Positions 37,901-44,700 of a stretch of 64,000 bases of DNA are shown here, in pieces. How positions within the stretch are numbered: the stretch's first letter is position 1; each line of letters begins with the position of its first letter. The notes under the pieces are model-generated. The model was not told the origin of the DNA and searched no databases. It worked only from the letters and a program-made list of their open reading frames with translations. The position numbers and the translations under genes were made by a program. Source of the DNA: JAEYOM01 sp036260935 (lineage in GTDB: Bacteria > Bacillota > Clostridia > Acetivibrionales > DTU013); assembly GCA_036260935.1 (NCBI GenBank), contig DATALQ010000016.1:1-64000 (forward strand). The letters are read 5' to 3'.

Positions 37901-38519
37901 ATGGGCTTACGATATAGGCTTCGGTGGTCTCGATCACGTACTTGCTTCCAATGAAGACGTTAATATTCTCGTATTCGATACCGAAGTTTATTCGAATACC
38001 GGCGGACAGTCTTCCAAGTCTACACCTACCGGCGCTGTTGCACAGTTTGCGGCATCCGGCAAGGTCACGAAGAAAAAAGACCTCGGTATGATAGCGATGT
38101 CCTATGGCTATGTATATGTTGCACAGGTGGCTATGGGATCCAACCAGAACCAGCTTATCAAGGCTATGATCGAAGCTGAGAAGTATCATGGACCTTCGCT
38201 CATAATTGCTTACGCACCTTGCATCAACCACGGTCTCAAGCTTGGAATGGGCCAGTCCCAGCTCGAAGAAAAGAATGCTGTTGAGGCAGGTTACTGGCAC
38301 CTTTACAGGTTCAACCCGACGCTCAAGGCAGAAGGAAAGAATCCTTTCGTTCTTGATTCCAAAGAGCCGACTGCTTCCTATAAAGACTTCATAATGGGCG
38401 AGGTAAGGTATTCATCTCTGACCAGGTCGTTCCCGGAAAGAGCGGACGCTCTGTTCGAAGCGGCACAGAAGAATGCTCAGGATCGTCTGGAGACTTACAA
38501 GAGATTGGCAAACGGCTGA
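34992..38519 (+). CDS. nifJ: Pyruvate:ferredoxin (flavodoxin) oxidoreductase
   Basis: Oxidatively decarboxylates pyruvate to acetyl-CoA and reduces ferredoxin, central to clostridial fermentation. The single 1175-residue chain carries all domains. The N-terminal part has AGIYPITPSSVMAEHVDEWA. Two 4Fe-4S motifs lie at about residues 690-760 (CIQCNQCSYVCPHAA and CAGCGSCANVCPAKE). The third-cluster/TPP region has GACAGCGETPYAKL and GGDGWAYDIGFGGLDH. Codons are more often C-ending than in neighbouring genes, as expected for high expression. The ribosome binding site is GGGGAGAG. A strong terminator follows. Confidence 0.97.
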   Translation: MGKNMKTMDGNTAASHIAYAFTDVAGIYPITPSSVMAEHVDEWAATGRKNIFGQEVKVVEMQSEAGAAGTVHGSLTAGALTTTFTASQGLLLMIPNLYKIAGELLPGVFHVSARALASHALSIFGDHSDVMACRQTGMALLAENSVQEVMDLAAVAHLTAIKGRVPFINFFDGFRTSHELQKIEVLEYDELAKLVDYDAVKAFRKRALNPEHPSIRGTAQNPDIFFQAREASNTYYDALPAIVEEYMKKINELTGRNYGLFNYYGAPDADRIIIAMGSVCETIDETIDYLMAKGEKVGVVKVHLYRPFSVKHLLKVIPETAKKIAVLDRTKEPGSLGEPLYQDVCTALFESGKSPVIVAGRYGLGSKDTTPAQIVAVYDNLKAKSPKNHFTIGIVDDVTKLSLDSGEELETAPEGTVSCKFWGLGSDGTVGANKNSIKIIGDHTDMYAQAYFAYDSKKSGGVTISHLRFGKKPIHSTYLINKADFVACHNPSYIGKYDMISDLKDNGTFLLNCGWSAEELDEKLPADMKRFIAKHNIHLYILDGVSIGKEIGLGNRINMIMQSAFFKLAKIIPLDDAVKYMKDAILKTYGKKGEKVVNMNYLAVDKGIDALKKIDVPADWGKAKDEAAATRDVPEFISKILDPVNGQSGDKLPVSTFVGMEDGTFPNGTSRYEKRGIAVDIPEWQIDKCIQCNQCSYVCPHAAIRPFLLDEAEVKKAPEGFDTKKAIGKGLENLSFRIQVSALDCAGCGSCANVCPAKEKALVMKPLETQMDQAANWEYAMTVEPKNPIGESTVKGSQFQEPLLEFSGACAGCGETPYAKLMTQLFGDRMMVANATGCSSIWGGSAPSMPYCSNKKGQGPSWANSLFEDNAEFGYGMFLAVKQIRSKIADNCKKALEKDLPENVKTALTGWLDNMEDGDGSKKASAELKAVLNEYLPKAADAEVKAVLTDVLENSEFLVKKSQWILGGDGWAYDIGFGGLDHVLASNEDVNILVFDTEVYSNTGGQSSKSTPTGAVAQFAASGKVTKKKDLGMIAMSYGYVYVAQVAMGSNQNQLIKAMIEAEKYHGPSLIIAYAPCINHGLKLGMGQSQLEEKNAVEAGYWHLYRFNPTLKAEGKNPFVLDSKEPTASYKDFIMGEVRYSSLTRSFPERADALFEAAQKNAQDRLETYKRLANG

Positions 38520-38546
38520 GCTGAAGTAGAATAAAGCTACACTGAA

Positions 38547-38577
38547 AAGGAGAGCCCACGGGCTCTCCTTTGTTGTC
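38547..38577 (+). terminator. Terminator after nifJ
   Basis: A 10-base-pair stem AAGGAGAGCC/GGCTCTCCTT with the loop CACG followed by TGTTGTCTTT. Confidence 0.8.
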
Positions 38578-38814
38578 TTTAGAAAACCTCATAGGCATGG
38601 GATTCAGTAAAGCTTTTAGCGATGAGTAAGTAAACTCATCTTAAGTGTGCATTTTTTCAGGTTTTGGCCAAAGAAACGTATTAGAGGATGGATTTTACCT
38701 GCCTTTTCTCAGAATAATGGCAAAGAGGATGGGATTATGTTGACTAAATTGGCCCAAAACGAGAATTTTGCACAGTAACTGAAAGTGAAGATTATAGATA
38801 AGAATGATTCAAAA

Positions 38815-38940
38815 CCAGGTGGGCAACTATCGATAGATTATGTCCCGTTTACGGGTGCCGGTAACAGGCTAATCGCGTGTGGTAGAGCGTACCGACGCCC
38901 TTTAGACGTTGATAGTAGTACAGGGCTGCGCCCGCTAAAA
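38815..38940 (+). ncRNA. Candidate structured non-coding RNA, module 1
   Basis: No ORF. Nested stems on the plus strand: outer GGTGGGC (38818-38824) with GCCCGCT (38930-38936), then ACTATCGA (38826-38833) with TTGATAGT (38909-38916). An inner hairpin CCCGTTTACGGG and the segment GGTAACAGGCTAATCGCG lie inside. The pairs include G-U wobbles that work only if the plus strand is transcribed. It is GC-richer than the flanks. No promoter is evident. I cannot assign an Rfam family. Confidence 0.5.
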
Positions 38941-39157
38941 AAACCCCCAGCCGTGGGATAATTATTGAAGTATTGAATAAAGCAGGATCGACAGGTCTTG
39001 CTTGTTCAGATCATGTTTTTTAAGCACGAACCTCGGTGGATCAATCGAACCATAAATGTAAATTCAACTTAAGAAGTCCCGTCTCACGGGTTGTTCCAGC
39101 CGTTCTAACCGACCGTACGTTTAGGAGCAATGCTACGGAGCAAAAACATGACTTCAC

Positions 39158-39204
39158 GAGCAAGCCCTGCCGATCCTTATAGTAAGCTGCTTCAAAGCCT
39201 CCGG
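39158..39204. repeat. Imperfect direct repeat, copy 1
   Basis: About 46 bases (GAGCAAGCCCTGCCGATCCT at the start, AAAGCCTCCGG at the end). It recurs at 39492-39537 with substitutions and a 2-base gap. A partial inverted copy is at 38981-39000. Confidence 0.6.
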
Positions 39205-39252
39205 GGAAGCTCCTGTGATTCGCTTATATGTGAGGACGACGGCGTTGTTTGC

Positions 39253-39320
39253 GGATATAGCTTTCGCTATAGCGAAAGGTTACATTAGTGTAGTATTTCT
39301 GCAGAGCAGAAATCCATTGT
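39253..39320. repeat. 68-base interspersed double-hairpin repeat, copy A
   Basis: Contains the palindrome TTTCGCTATAGCGAAA, a spacer with CATTAGTGTAGT and the hairpin ATTTCTGC-AGA-GCAGAAAT. It is 60/68 identical to 59780-59847. Most changes fall in loops or the spacer. It is REP-like and sits between helices of the candidate RNA region. Confidence 0.8.
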
Positions 39321-39491
39321 TGTGTTTCCTGCTTCGAAGCCCTTCTGCCAAGGGATAAAGTCGGTATAACGGGATGCAATACCCGTAAGAAATGACTACG
39401 AACCCCAATTCATACAATACCCTGAAATAAGCTTTGCAGTCGGTGCTTGGAAACACAACCGGAGCAGACAGCGGCGCCGGTCGTACACGGA

Positions 39492-39537
39492 TAGCGAGCC
39501 CTGTCGATCCTGTTTACTAAGTTTCCCAGCCTCGCCG
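39492..39537. repeat. Imperfect direct repeat, copy 2
   Basis: Partner of the repeat at 39158, 334 bases downstream. It starts around TAGCGAGCCCTGTCGATCCT and ends AGCCTCGCCG, just before the stop of the convergent 81-residue gene. Confidence 0.6.
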
Positions 39538-39539
39538 AC

Positions 39540-39785
39540 TTATCCCCCCTGCTGCATCCTTATCACGCTGACTACGAGTGAATAGAGAGCAGACCCCATT
39601 ATCCCCAGTATTACCAGAAGAATCGATATCGACATTACGCCCCAGAAAACATGACTGTCAAAGACTGATTTCTTCTTTTTGCCAAGCGGTTGTTTCCCAT
39701 GTCTGCTCTTCAGGAACCACCAGTTATAAACGCTGAAACACAGCAGCAGAAGCAATGTGAACAAAACAAGCAATTTAACTCCCAT
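39540..39785 (-). CDS. Small two-helix membrane protein, unknown
   Basis: An 81-residue protein with two hydrophobic segments (about residues 4-24 and 48-75) and a basic loop between them (KSRHGKQPLGKKKKS). AAAGGA precedes the ATG at a suitable distance. I recognise no family. It is convergent with the candidate RNA region, ending right at the second direct repeat, and divergent from cotS. It could be a real small gene, but evidence is limited to ribosome binding site and composition. Confidence 0.55.
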   Translation of the reverse strand: MGVKLLVLFTLLLLLCFSVYNWWFLKSRHGKQPLGKKKKSVFDSHVFWGVMSISILLVILGIMGSALYSLVVSVIRMQQGG

Positions 39786-39986
39786 ATCAAGATCCTTTCA
39801 TATAAACCTGCGCCAGGACATATTTCCAACTACAATATACGATATTCTCGCACCATATGTCCATATTTCCATCACTGAAGCCTTGACATATCTCTCTTCT
39901 ATTAGAGATTTGTGCGGCATATAATTTATTGTTTCGCATCCATACGAGTCAAAGGATATCAGTGTTCAAGAAACCGGAGGGTGACC

Positions 39987-40976
39987 ATGCAGGGAATGGA
40001 AAGAGAAATAGCTGAGAATTACGGACTGGACGTTAAAAATCTGTTTCCATACAAGGATACATATATGATCGTAACTGCACAGGGGCGTAAGGTCATAAAG
40101 AAGATACCTTTTTCGGCCGACAGATTGAAGTTTGTTCATGGTGCAAAAGAGCATCTGGCAAATAAAGGGTTTAAAAACACCGACCGTTATATTTGTACCT
40201 TGACGGGCGAGCCTGGTTTTTTCTTCAACAACGGCTGTTATACGCTGACGGACTTTTCCGAAGGCCGTGAAAGCAATTTTGATAGTGATAGTGATGTTGA
40301 ATTGGCCGCATTGGCACTGGCCGACCTTCATAAAGCATCGAGAGGGTACTCGGCACCGGAGGATTGTAAAGTACAGGATGACCTGGGCAAGCTGCCGGGT
40401 TTTTTTTCAAAGCGCCTCGATGATATTAAAAAAATGAAGAAGCAGGCTAAAAAGGGGAAAAGCAGGTTCGATCAGCTTTTTCTCCAGTATGTGGATTATT
40501 TTTTCGATTTGGGAGAGAAAGCTTCACAGGAGCTTGAAGCGTCCGATTACTCCGAGCTGACGGAAAGGACCAGGGCTGAAAAGCTGTTCTGCCATCATGA
40601 CTATACCCATCACAATATCCTCATGGAAGGGGATAGGGTAATAGTAACGAACTTCGATTACTGTTGCCATGAATTGAGAGTCTATGATATCGCCAATTTC
40701 ATTCGCCGGAAGATGCGGAAATGCGATTGGGATATTTCCAAAACGGAACTGATTATAAAAGCATATAGCTCTGTTGATGCGTTGAACAGCGAGGAACTGG
40801 CCGTCATGAAAATCATACTCCAGTTCCCCCAGAAGTTCTGGCGCGTTGTCAACCGATATTACAACAGCCGGCGCAGTTGGTCGGAGAAAAGCTTCATAAT
40901 GCGCCTTCAGGAGGTTATTGATGAAGTTGCGCCGCTGAATACCTTCTTGTCGGAATATCAGAAACTGTATCTTTAA
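39987..40976 (+). CDS. CotS-family spore coat kinase-like protein
   Basis: A 329-residue protein of the CotS/CotI/YutH group, which share the aminoglycoside-phosphotransferase fold and are found in spore coats. The Brenner-type segment LFCHHDYTHHNILMEGD and the following VTNFDYCCHELRVYDIANFI are the catalytic-loop and metal-binding regions; Asn-Phe-Asp replaces the usual Ile-Asp-Phe-Asp order. The ATG at 39987 has GGAGGGTG upstream. A CATATAAT at 39918 resembles a sigma-E -10. The stop codon overlaps the stop of convergent fhs by two bases. Confidence 0.85.
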   Translation: MQGMEREIAENYGLDVKNLFPYKDTYMIVTAQGRKVIKKIPFSADRLKFVHGAKEHLANKGFKNTDRYICTLTGEPGFFFNNGCYTLTDFSEGRESNFDSDSDVELAALALADLHKASRGYSAPEDCKVQDDLGKLPGFFSKRLDDIKKMKKQAKKGKSRFDQLFLQYVDYFFDLGEKASQELEASDYSELTERTRAEKLFCHHDYTHHNILMEGDRVIVTNFDYCCHELRVYDIANFIRRKMRKCDWDISKTELIIKAYSSVDALNSEELAVMKIILQFPQKFWRVVNRYYNSRRSWSEKSFIMRLQEVIDEVAPLNTFLSEYQKLYL

Positions 40977-42643
40977 AACAGACCCGTTATTGTACCGCTC
41001 TCGTCAATATCGATCTTCTCGGCTGCGGGTACTTTCGGCAAACCCGGCATTGTCACGATCTCACCGGTCATTGCTACTATAAAGCCTGCGCCGGCGGATA
41101 CCTTTATTTCACGCACGTTGATCTCGAAATTCTCCGGTCTTCCGAGCAAGCTGGGATTATCGGAAAGGGAATACTGGGTCTTTGCCATGCAGATGGGAAG
41201 CTCGTCGAGATGCAGTTCTTCAAGCTTTTTAATGGCCTTGTCTGCTGCAGGTGCGTAGGTAACGCCGCGTGCGCCGTATATTTCCCTGGCAATGGTTTCA
41301 ATCTTGGTTTTGACAGGAGCCTTTACATCATAAAGGACCTTGAAGCCTGATGGTATGTTGTGGATCATATGTACAAGCTTTTCCGCAAGCTCTTTTCCGC
41401 CCTCGCCTCCCCTTGCGAAGACCTGTGAGAATGCTACTTCCACATTCATGCCTTTGCATCTGGTTTTAACATATTCGATTTCTTCATGGGTGTCGGAATC
41501 GAAATGATTGATGGCGACAACTACCGGAACACCGTATTTTTTAAGGTTCTCAACATGCTTCTCAAGGTTTGCGAAGCCCAGTTTCAGGGCATGCAGGTCT
41601 TCCTGCCTGAGGTTTTCCTTTTTTACGCCGCCATTATATTTCAACGCGCGGATGGTTGCGACAAGAACGACAGCATCCGGTTTGAAGCCTGCAAAACGGC
41701 ATTTTATATCAAAGAATTTTTCAGCGCCCAGATCCGCTCCGAAGCCCGCTTCGGTAATCACATAGTCAGCCAGCTTCAGTGCAAGCTTTGTGGCATTAAT
41801 GCTGTTGCAGCCGTGGGCGATGTTGGCAAAGGGTCCGCCATGCATCAGAGCAGGAGTATTCTCAAGTGTCTGTACAAGGTTGGGCTTGATTGCGTCTTTC
41901 AGGAGCAGCGTCATTGCCCCCTCAACCTTCAGCTGTGCCGCGGTAACCGGTTCGCCGGAGTAGGAATATCCGAGGATAATCCTCCCGAGCCTTTTTTTGA
42001 GGTCCGTCAGGTCGCTCGCAAGGCAAAGTATAGCCATGACCTCCGACGCCACTGTTATGACAAAGCCGTCTTCCCGCGGCGTTCCGTCAGCCTTCCCGCC
42101 AAGTCCTACGACAATATTCCTGAGCGCTCTGTCGTTCATATCCATTGCTCTCTTCCAGGAGATTTGCCTGGGGTCGATGCCGAGTTCGTTGCCCTGCTGT
42201 ATATGGTTGTCTATCGCGGCCGATAAAAGATTGTTTGCGGCAGTTATGGCGTGCATGTCGCCTGTAAAATGCAGGTTAATGTCCTCCATGGGAACAACCT
42301 GCGAATACCCCCCGCCGGCTGCTCCTCCCTTGACGCCCATTACAGGCCCTAAAGACGGTTCCCTGAGCGCAATTATAGCTTTTTTGCCGATCTTGGCCAT
42401 AGCTTGCCCCAGACCGACTGTGGTCGTAGTTTTTCCTTCTCCTGCGGGGGTGGGGTTTATAGCCGTAACCAGTATGAGCTTCCCGTCTTTCCGGTCTTTG
42501 ACCCTTTCCCACAGTTCGGGTGAAAGCTTGGCCTTATATTTGCCGTAAAGCTCCAGATCATCGGCCTGTATGCCGATAGCGTCGGCAACCTCGGTAACCG
42601 GTTTCATTTTGGATTGCTGGGCTATTTCTATGTCGGTAAGCAT
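40973..42643 (-). CDS. fhs: Formate-tetrahydrofolate ligase
   Basis: ATP-dependent formation of 10-formyl-THF from formate, used in the methyl branch of the Wood-Ljungdahl pathway and in purine/serine metabolism. The protein has 556 residues from MLTDIEIAQQSK; AGGAAAGG precedes this ATG, while a TTG nine bases earlier is too close to it. The P-loop is NPTPAGEGKTTTTVGLGQ. FAFANIAHGCNS-type (here GGPFANIAHGCNSINAT) and ITEAGFGADLGAEKFFDIKC are family signatures. Tail-to-tail overlap with cotS. Confidence 0.97.
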   Translation of the reverse strand: MLTDIEIAQQSKMKPVTEVADAIGIQADDLELYGKYKAKLSPELWERVKDRKDGKLILVTAINPTPAGEGKTTTTVGLGQAMAKIGKKAIIALREPSLGPVMGVKGGAAGGGYSQVVPMEDINLHFTGDMHAITAANNLLSAAIDNHIQQGNELGIDPRQISWKRAMDMNDRALRNIVVGLGGKADGTPREDGFVITVASEVMAILCLASDLTDLKKRLGRIILGYSYSGEPVTAAQLKVEGAMTLLLKDAIKPNLVQTLENTPALMHGGPFANIAHGCNSINATKLALKLADYVITEAGFGADLGAEKFFDIKCRFAGFKPDAVVLVATIRALKYNGGVKKENLRQEDLHALKLGFANLEKHVENLKKYGVPVVVAINHFDSDTHEEIEYVKTRCKGMNVEVAFSQVFARGGEGGKELAEKLVHMIHNIPSGFKVLYDVKAPVKTKIETIAREIYGARGVTYAPAADKAIKKLEELHLDELPICMAKTQYSLSDNPSLLGRPENFEINVREIKVSAGAGFIVAMTGEIVTMPGLPKVPAAEKIDIDESGTITGLF

Positions 42644-42785
42644 ATTGATCAACCTTTCCTGCTAATTTATCCGTTTTGCCTTATCGGTTTATATTTTTCA
42701 GGAGGACCTGCCGCACAACGGAGTACCTGCTCCTTTTTATGGTTTGCCTGCAATCCGGGCGGTCGTATTAGTCAATTTACCTTAC

Positions 42786-42814
42786 ATTATACCAACCTGA
42801 TTTTCTCAAAACAA
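42786..42814 (-). promoter_or_regulatory. Promoter of fhs
   Basis: On the minus strand TTGTTT, 17 bases, TATAAT with an extended-10 TGG. The leader of about 140 bases contains an inverted repeat (AGGAG...CTCCT) around 42700-42735. I could not match it to the known THF riboswitch. Confidence 0.65.
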
Positions 42815-42940
42815 TACTTATGAATCCCATAACTCCGTATTTTCAATTATCCCGTCACAAATACGGCATAAGTAAACATATTATGTATAAGGGATATTTA
42901 ATAACTTCGGGACCGGATCGGTACAGGATGGTGATGGACT

Positions 42941-43867
42941 ATGAGCGGGCTGAAAATCGGAGACATCGTCGCAAGAAAATCCTATGGGTATGATATCTTT
43001 TTCAAGGTGGTAAATATAACAAACAACGGCAGTGACAACATAGTAACCCTGAAGGGGATCAGCTACAGGATCGAGGCGGACGCTCCAGAATCGGACTTGA
43101 TAGTACAGCCCGAACACAAGGTCAGGGAATACAGGGACAGATGCTGTATGCTTGCGAACACACGGGCTGCCGACAATAAGGAACATTCTGGCGATAAAAG
43201 AAGCTTGGCACCGGAATATGCAGTCAACTATTATATGCCGCGACTAAGGGGTTACCCAAAAAAAGCGTATAGCAGAGATACTTCAAAAGATGAAACGGGT
43301 AAAATAAAGCGGCCCGGTAAAGTACTCCATCTGGATGGGGACAAGGATTATCTTGACAGTTGTCTCGAGGAGTACAGGAAACTCGGGCTTGAGGTCACAG
43401 GCCAGTATGTTCCCGAAAAGGATCAGCCGGGCAAGGTGGCTGCCCTATTAAGGGAATACAGGCCCGATATATTGGTACTGACGGGTCACGACGGTTTTAT
43501 AAAGGGTGAGGATAGCTATACGAACATCGCATCCTACAGAAATTCACGCTATTTTATAGAAGCGGTCAGGGAAGCAAGGAAGTATAACGGCGATATGGAT
43601 TCACTCGTGATCTTTGCCGGCGCATGTCAGTCTTTGTACAAGGAGATCATGAAAGCCGGTGCAAATTACGCCAGCGCTCCTTTCAGGGACCTGATCCATG
43701 CGCTTGACCCCGTCAGGGTATGTCAGAAAATAGCTTTTACGGGTATAGACAAGGTCTTGGACGCTCAGGATGTAATAGACAGTACGATCACCGGGAAGAC
43801 CGGCATCGGCGGTATTCAGACGAGGGGCAAATACAGGGAGGGATATCCCGAAGAACCGTATAATTAA
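42941..43867 (+). CDS. yabG: YabG sporulation-specific protease
   Basis: A cysteine-type protease that processes spore coat proteins such as SafA. The protein has 308 residues. The N-terminal beta-rich KIGDIVARKSYGYDIFFKV domain and the catalytic region LVLTGHDGFIKG with VIFAGACQSLYKE (His and Cys of a clan CD-like fold) are visible. C-terminal GIGGIQTRGKYREGYP is conserved. It is followed by veg and a SipL-like gene, the common clostridial cluster. A sigma-K promoter is expected but I could not fit one. Confidence 0.92.
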   Translation: MSGLKIGDIVARKSYGYDIFFKVVNITNNGSDNIVTLKGISYRIEADAPESDLIVQPEHKVREYRDRCCMLANTRAADNKEHSGDKRSLAPEYAVNYYMPRLRGYPKKAYSRDTSKDETGKIKRPGKVLHLDGDKDYLDSCLEEYRKLGLEVTGQYVPEKDQPGKVAALLREYRPDILVLTGHDGFIKGEDSYTNIASYRNSRYFIEAVREARKYNGDMDSLVIFAGACQSLYKEIMKAGANYASAPFRDLIHALDPVRVCQKIAFTGIDKVLDAQDVIDSTITGKTGIGGIQTRGKYREGYPEEPYN

Positions 43868-44005
43868 CACGTAATCAGAAAATATTTTGGGAAATAACCG
43901 TTGAAACAGCTTCAAAGAACATAATTATTTTTAACCATAATGATGTAAAAATATGGGATTAATGCTCGAAAGACTATCAATATCAATATTTTTTTTAAAA
44001 AAAGC

Positions 44006-44035
44006 TTGACATAAATAAATTTCCCTTGTTATAAT
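44006..44035 (+). promoter_or_regulatory. veg promoter P1
   Basis: Perfect TTGACA and TATAAT separated by 18 bases. Confidence 0.85.
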
Positions 44036-44046
44036 ATATAATTTTT

Positions 44047-44075
44047 TTGACAAGCTGTGCTTTTTGTGATATAAT
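44047..44075 (+). promoter_or_regulatory. veg promoter P2
   Basis: Perfect TTGACA and TATAAT separated by 17 bases, 28 bases upstream of the veg start codon and in tandem with P1. The veg promoter is one of the strongest in Bacillus, so conservation of this strength is notable. Confidence 0.9.
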
Positions 44076-44102
44076 AAACAAAACAGAAGATGAGGTGATT
44101 CA

Positions 44103-44369
44103 ATGGCGGAAAAGAGTGACCTGTTTCAAATAAAGAAAAACATTGAAACCTGCATTGGCGAAAAAGTACAGCTAAAGGCTAATAAGGGAAGAAAAAAGGC
44201 ATTTATCAAAGAGGGAGTTATTGAGAATTCATATCCCAGTATCTTCATCATCAAGTTTGAGAACGAATATGAGACAACACGGCGTGTTTCCTACAGTTAT
44301 ACAGACATTCTTACCAAGGCAGTTGAGTTGGTTATCTGCAAGGACGACAAAAGAATCAGAGTCAGCTGA
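44103..44369 (+). CDS. veg: Veg protein
   Basis: An 88-residue small basic protein of the Veg (DUF1021) family. Features are LFQIKKNIETCIGEKVQLKA, then a Gly-Arg-Lys-Lys stretch and SIFIIKFENEYETTRRVSYSY. In Bacillus it stimulates biofilm matrix genes by acting on SinR, but the general role is unsettled. It is driven by two consensus promoters and terminated at 44402. The position after yabG is conserved in Firmicutes. Confidence 0.93.
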   Translation: MAEKSDLFQIKKNIETCIGEKVQLKANKGRKKAFIKEGVIENSYPSIFIIKFENEYETTRRVSYSYTDILTKAVELVICKDDKRIRVS

Positions 44370-44401
44370 CATGATGATCAAGAATACAATAAAACCTTTT
44401 T

Positions 44402-44438
44402 AAAGCAGCCCGGTCGACGAACGATCGGGCTGCTTTCA
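44402..44438 (+). terminator. Terminator after veg
   Basis: An 11-base-pair stem AAAGCAGCCCG/CGGGCTGCTTT with a 13-base loop. A half copy of the dispersed terminator repeat follows immediately at 44442. Confidence 0.75.
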
Positions 44439-44441
44439 CTT

Positions 44442-44461
44442 TGTGTCCGCGTTTTTTATTT
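44442..44461. repeat. Half copy of the dispersed terminator hairpin
   Basis: TGTGTCCGCGTTTTTTATTT is identical to the 3' half of the hairpin at 44540. With that copy it forms a direct repeat bracketing about 100 bases. The bracketed stretch contains AGCGAAA, GCTGCGCAGC and CATTAATG, a layout like the 68-base repeat at 39253 but much diverged. Confidence 0.65.
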
Positions 44462-44539
44462 ATGGAACATAGCGAAAAATTTGCTGCGCAGCACATTAAT
44501 GGTGCTTATATGCTGGCGCAATAAGCTTGAGTCTTGTTG

Positions 44540-44576
44540 AAAAAACGTGGACACTCGATGTGTCCGCGTTTTTTAT
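44540..44576. repeat. Dispersed terminator-type hairpin, copy 2
   Basis: AAAAAACGTGGACAC, loop TCGAT, GTGTCCGCGTTTTTT: 15 pairs with one wobble and T-runs for both strands. It closely matches copy 1 at 31871. Confidence 0.8.
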
Positions 44577-44700
44577 TTTATGTAATATTTTCGACCCCTT
44601 GTCAATATACATTAGATAAGCTGCAGTGAAAAATCATACCCGATATTTCATTGCACATAAATGAAACATGTCTGCAGTCATGCGGGGGGAGGATTTTTTC

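Larger units (their letters stand above)
38980..39515 (+). other. Region of long-range complementarity, candidate large RNA or mobile-element remnant
   Basis: About 535 bases with no credible ORF. The segment 38985-39020 pairs with 39142-39176 over about 36 positions with a few mismatches. The 5' part, 38983-38995, also pairs perfectly (13 of 13) with 39500-39512. GTTGTGTTTCC (39319-39329) pairs perfectly with 39449-39459. ACGACGGCG-TTGTTTGC (39236-39252) pairs with a segment around 39463-39484 with a small bulge. The helices nest, which suggests one large folded RNA. The arms could instead be decayed inverted repeats of an element. Strand is uncertain. Confidence 0.45.

Noticed and set aside
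38985..38995. GGATCGACAGG recalls the 5' end of tmRNA (GGATTCGACAGG).
   Set aside because: No GGGG 5' end, no tRNA-like 3' half with CCA, and no tag-peptide frame. The word recurs as part of a local repeat.
39189..39211. The string CTTCAAAGCCTCCGGGGAAGC resembles the core of a c-di-GMP-I riboswitch.
   Set aside because: The rest of the GEMM consensus (upstream stem and tetraloop receptor) is missing and no suitable gene follows.
42653..42790. A THF riboswitch in the fhs leader.
   Set aside because: An inverted repeat is present, but I could not find the conserved THF-I core sequences.
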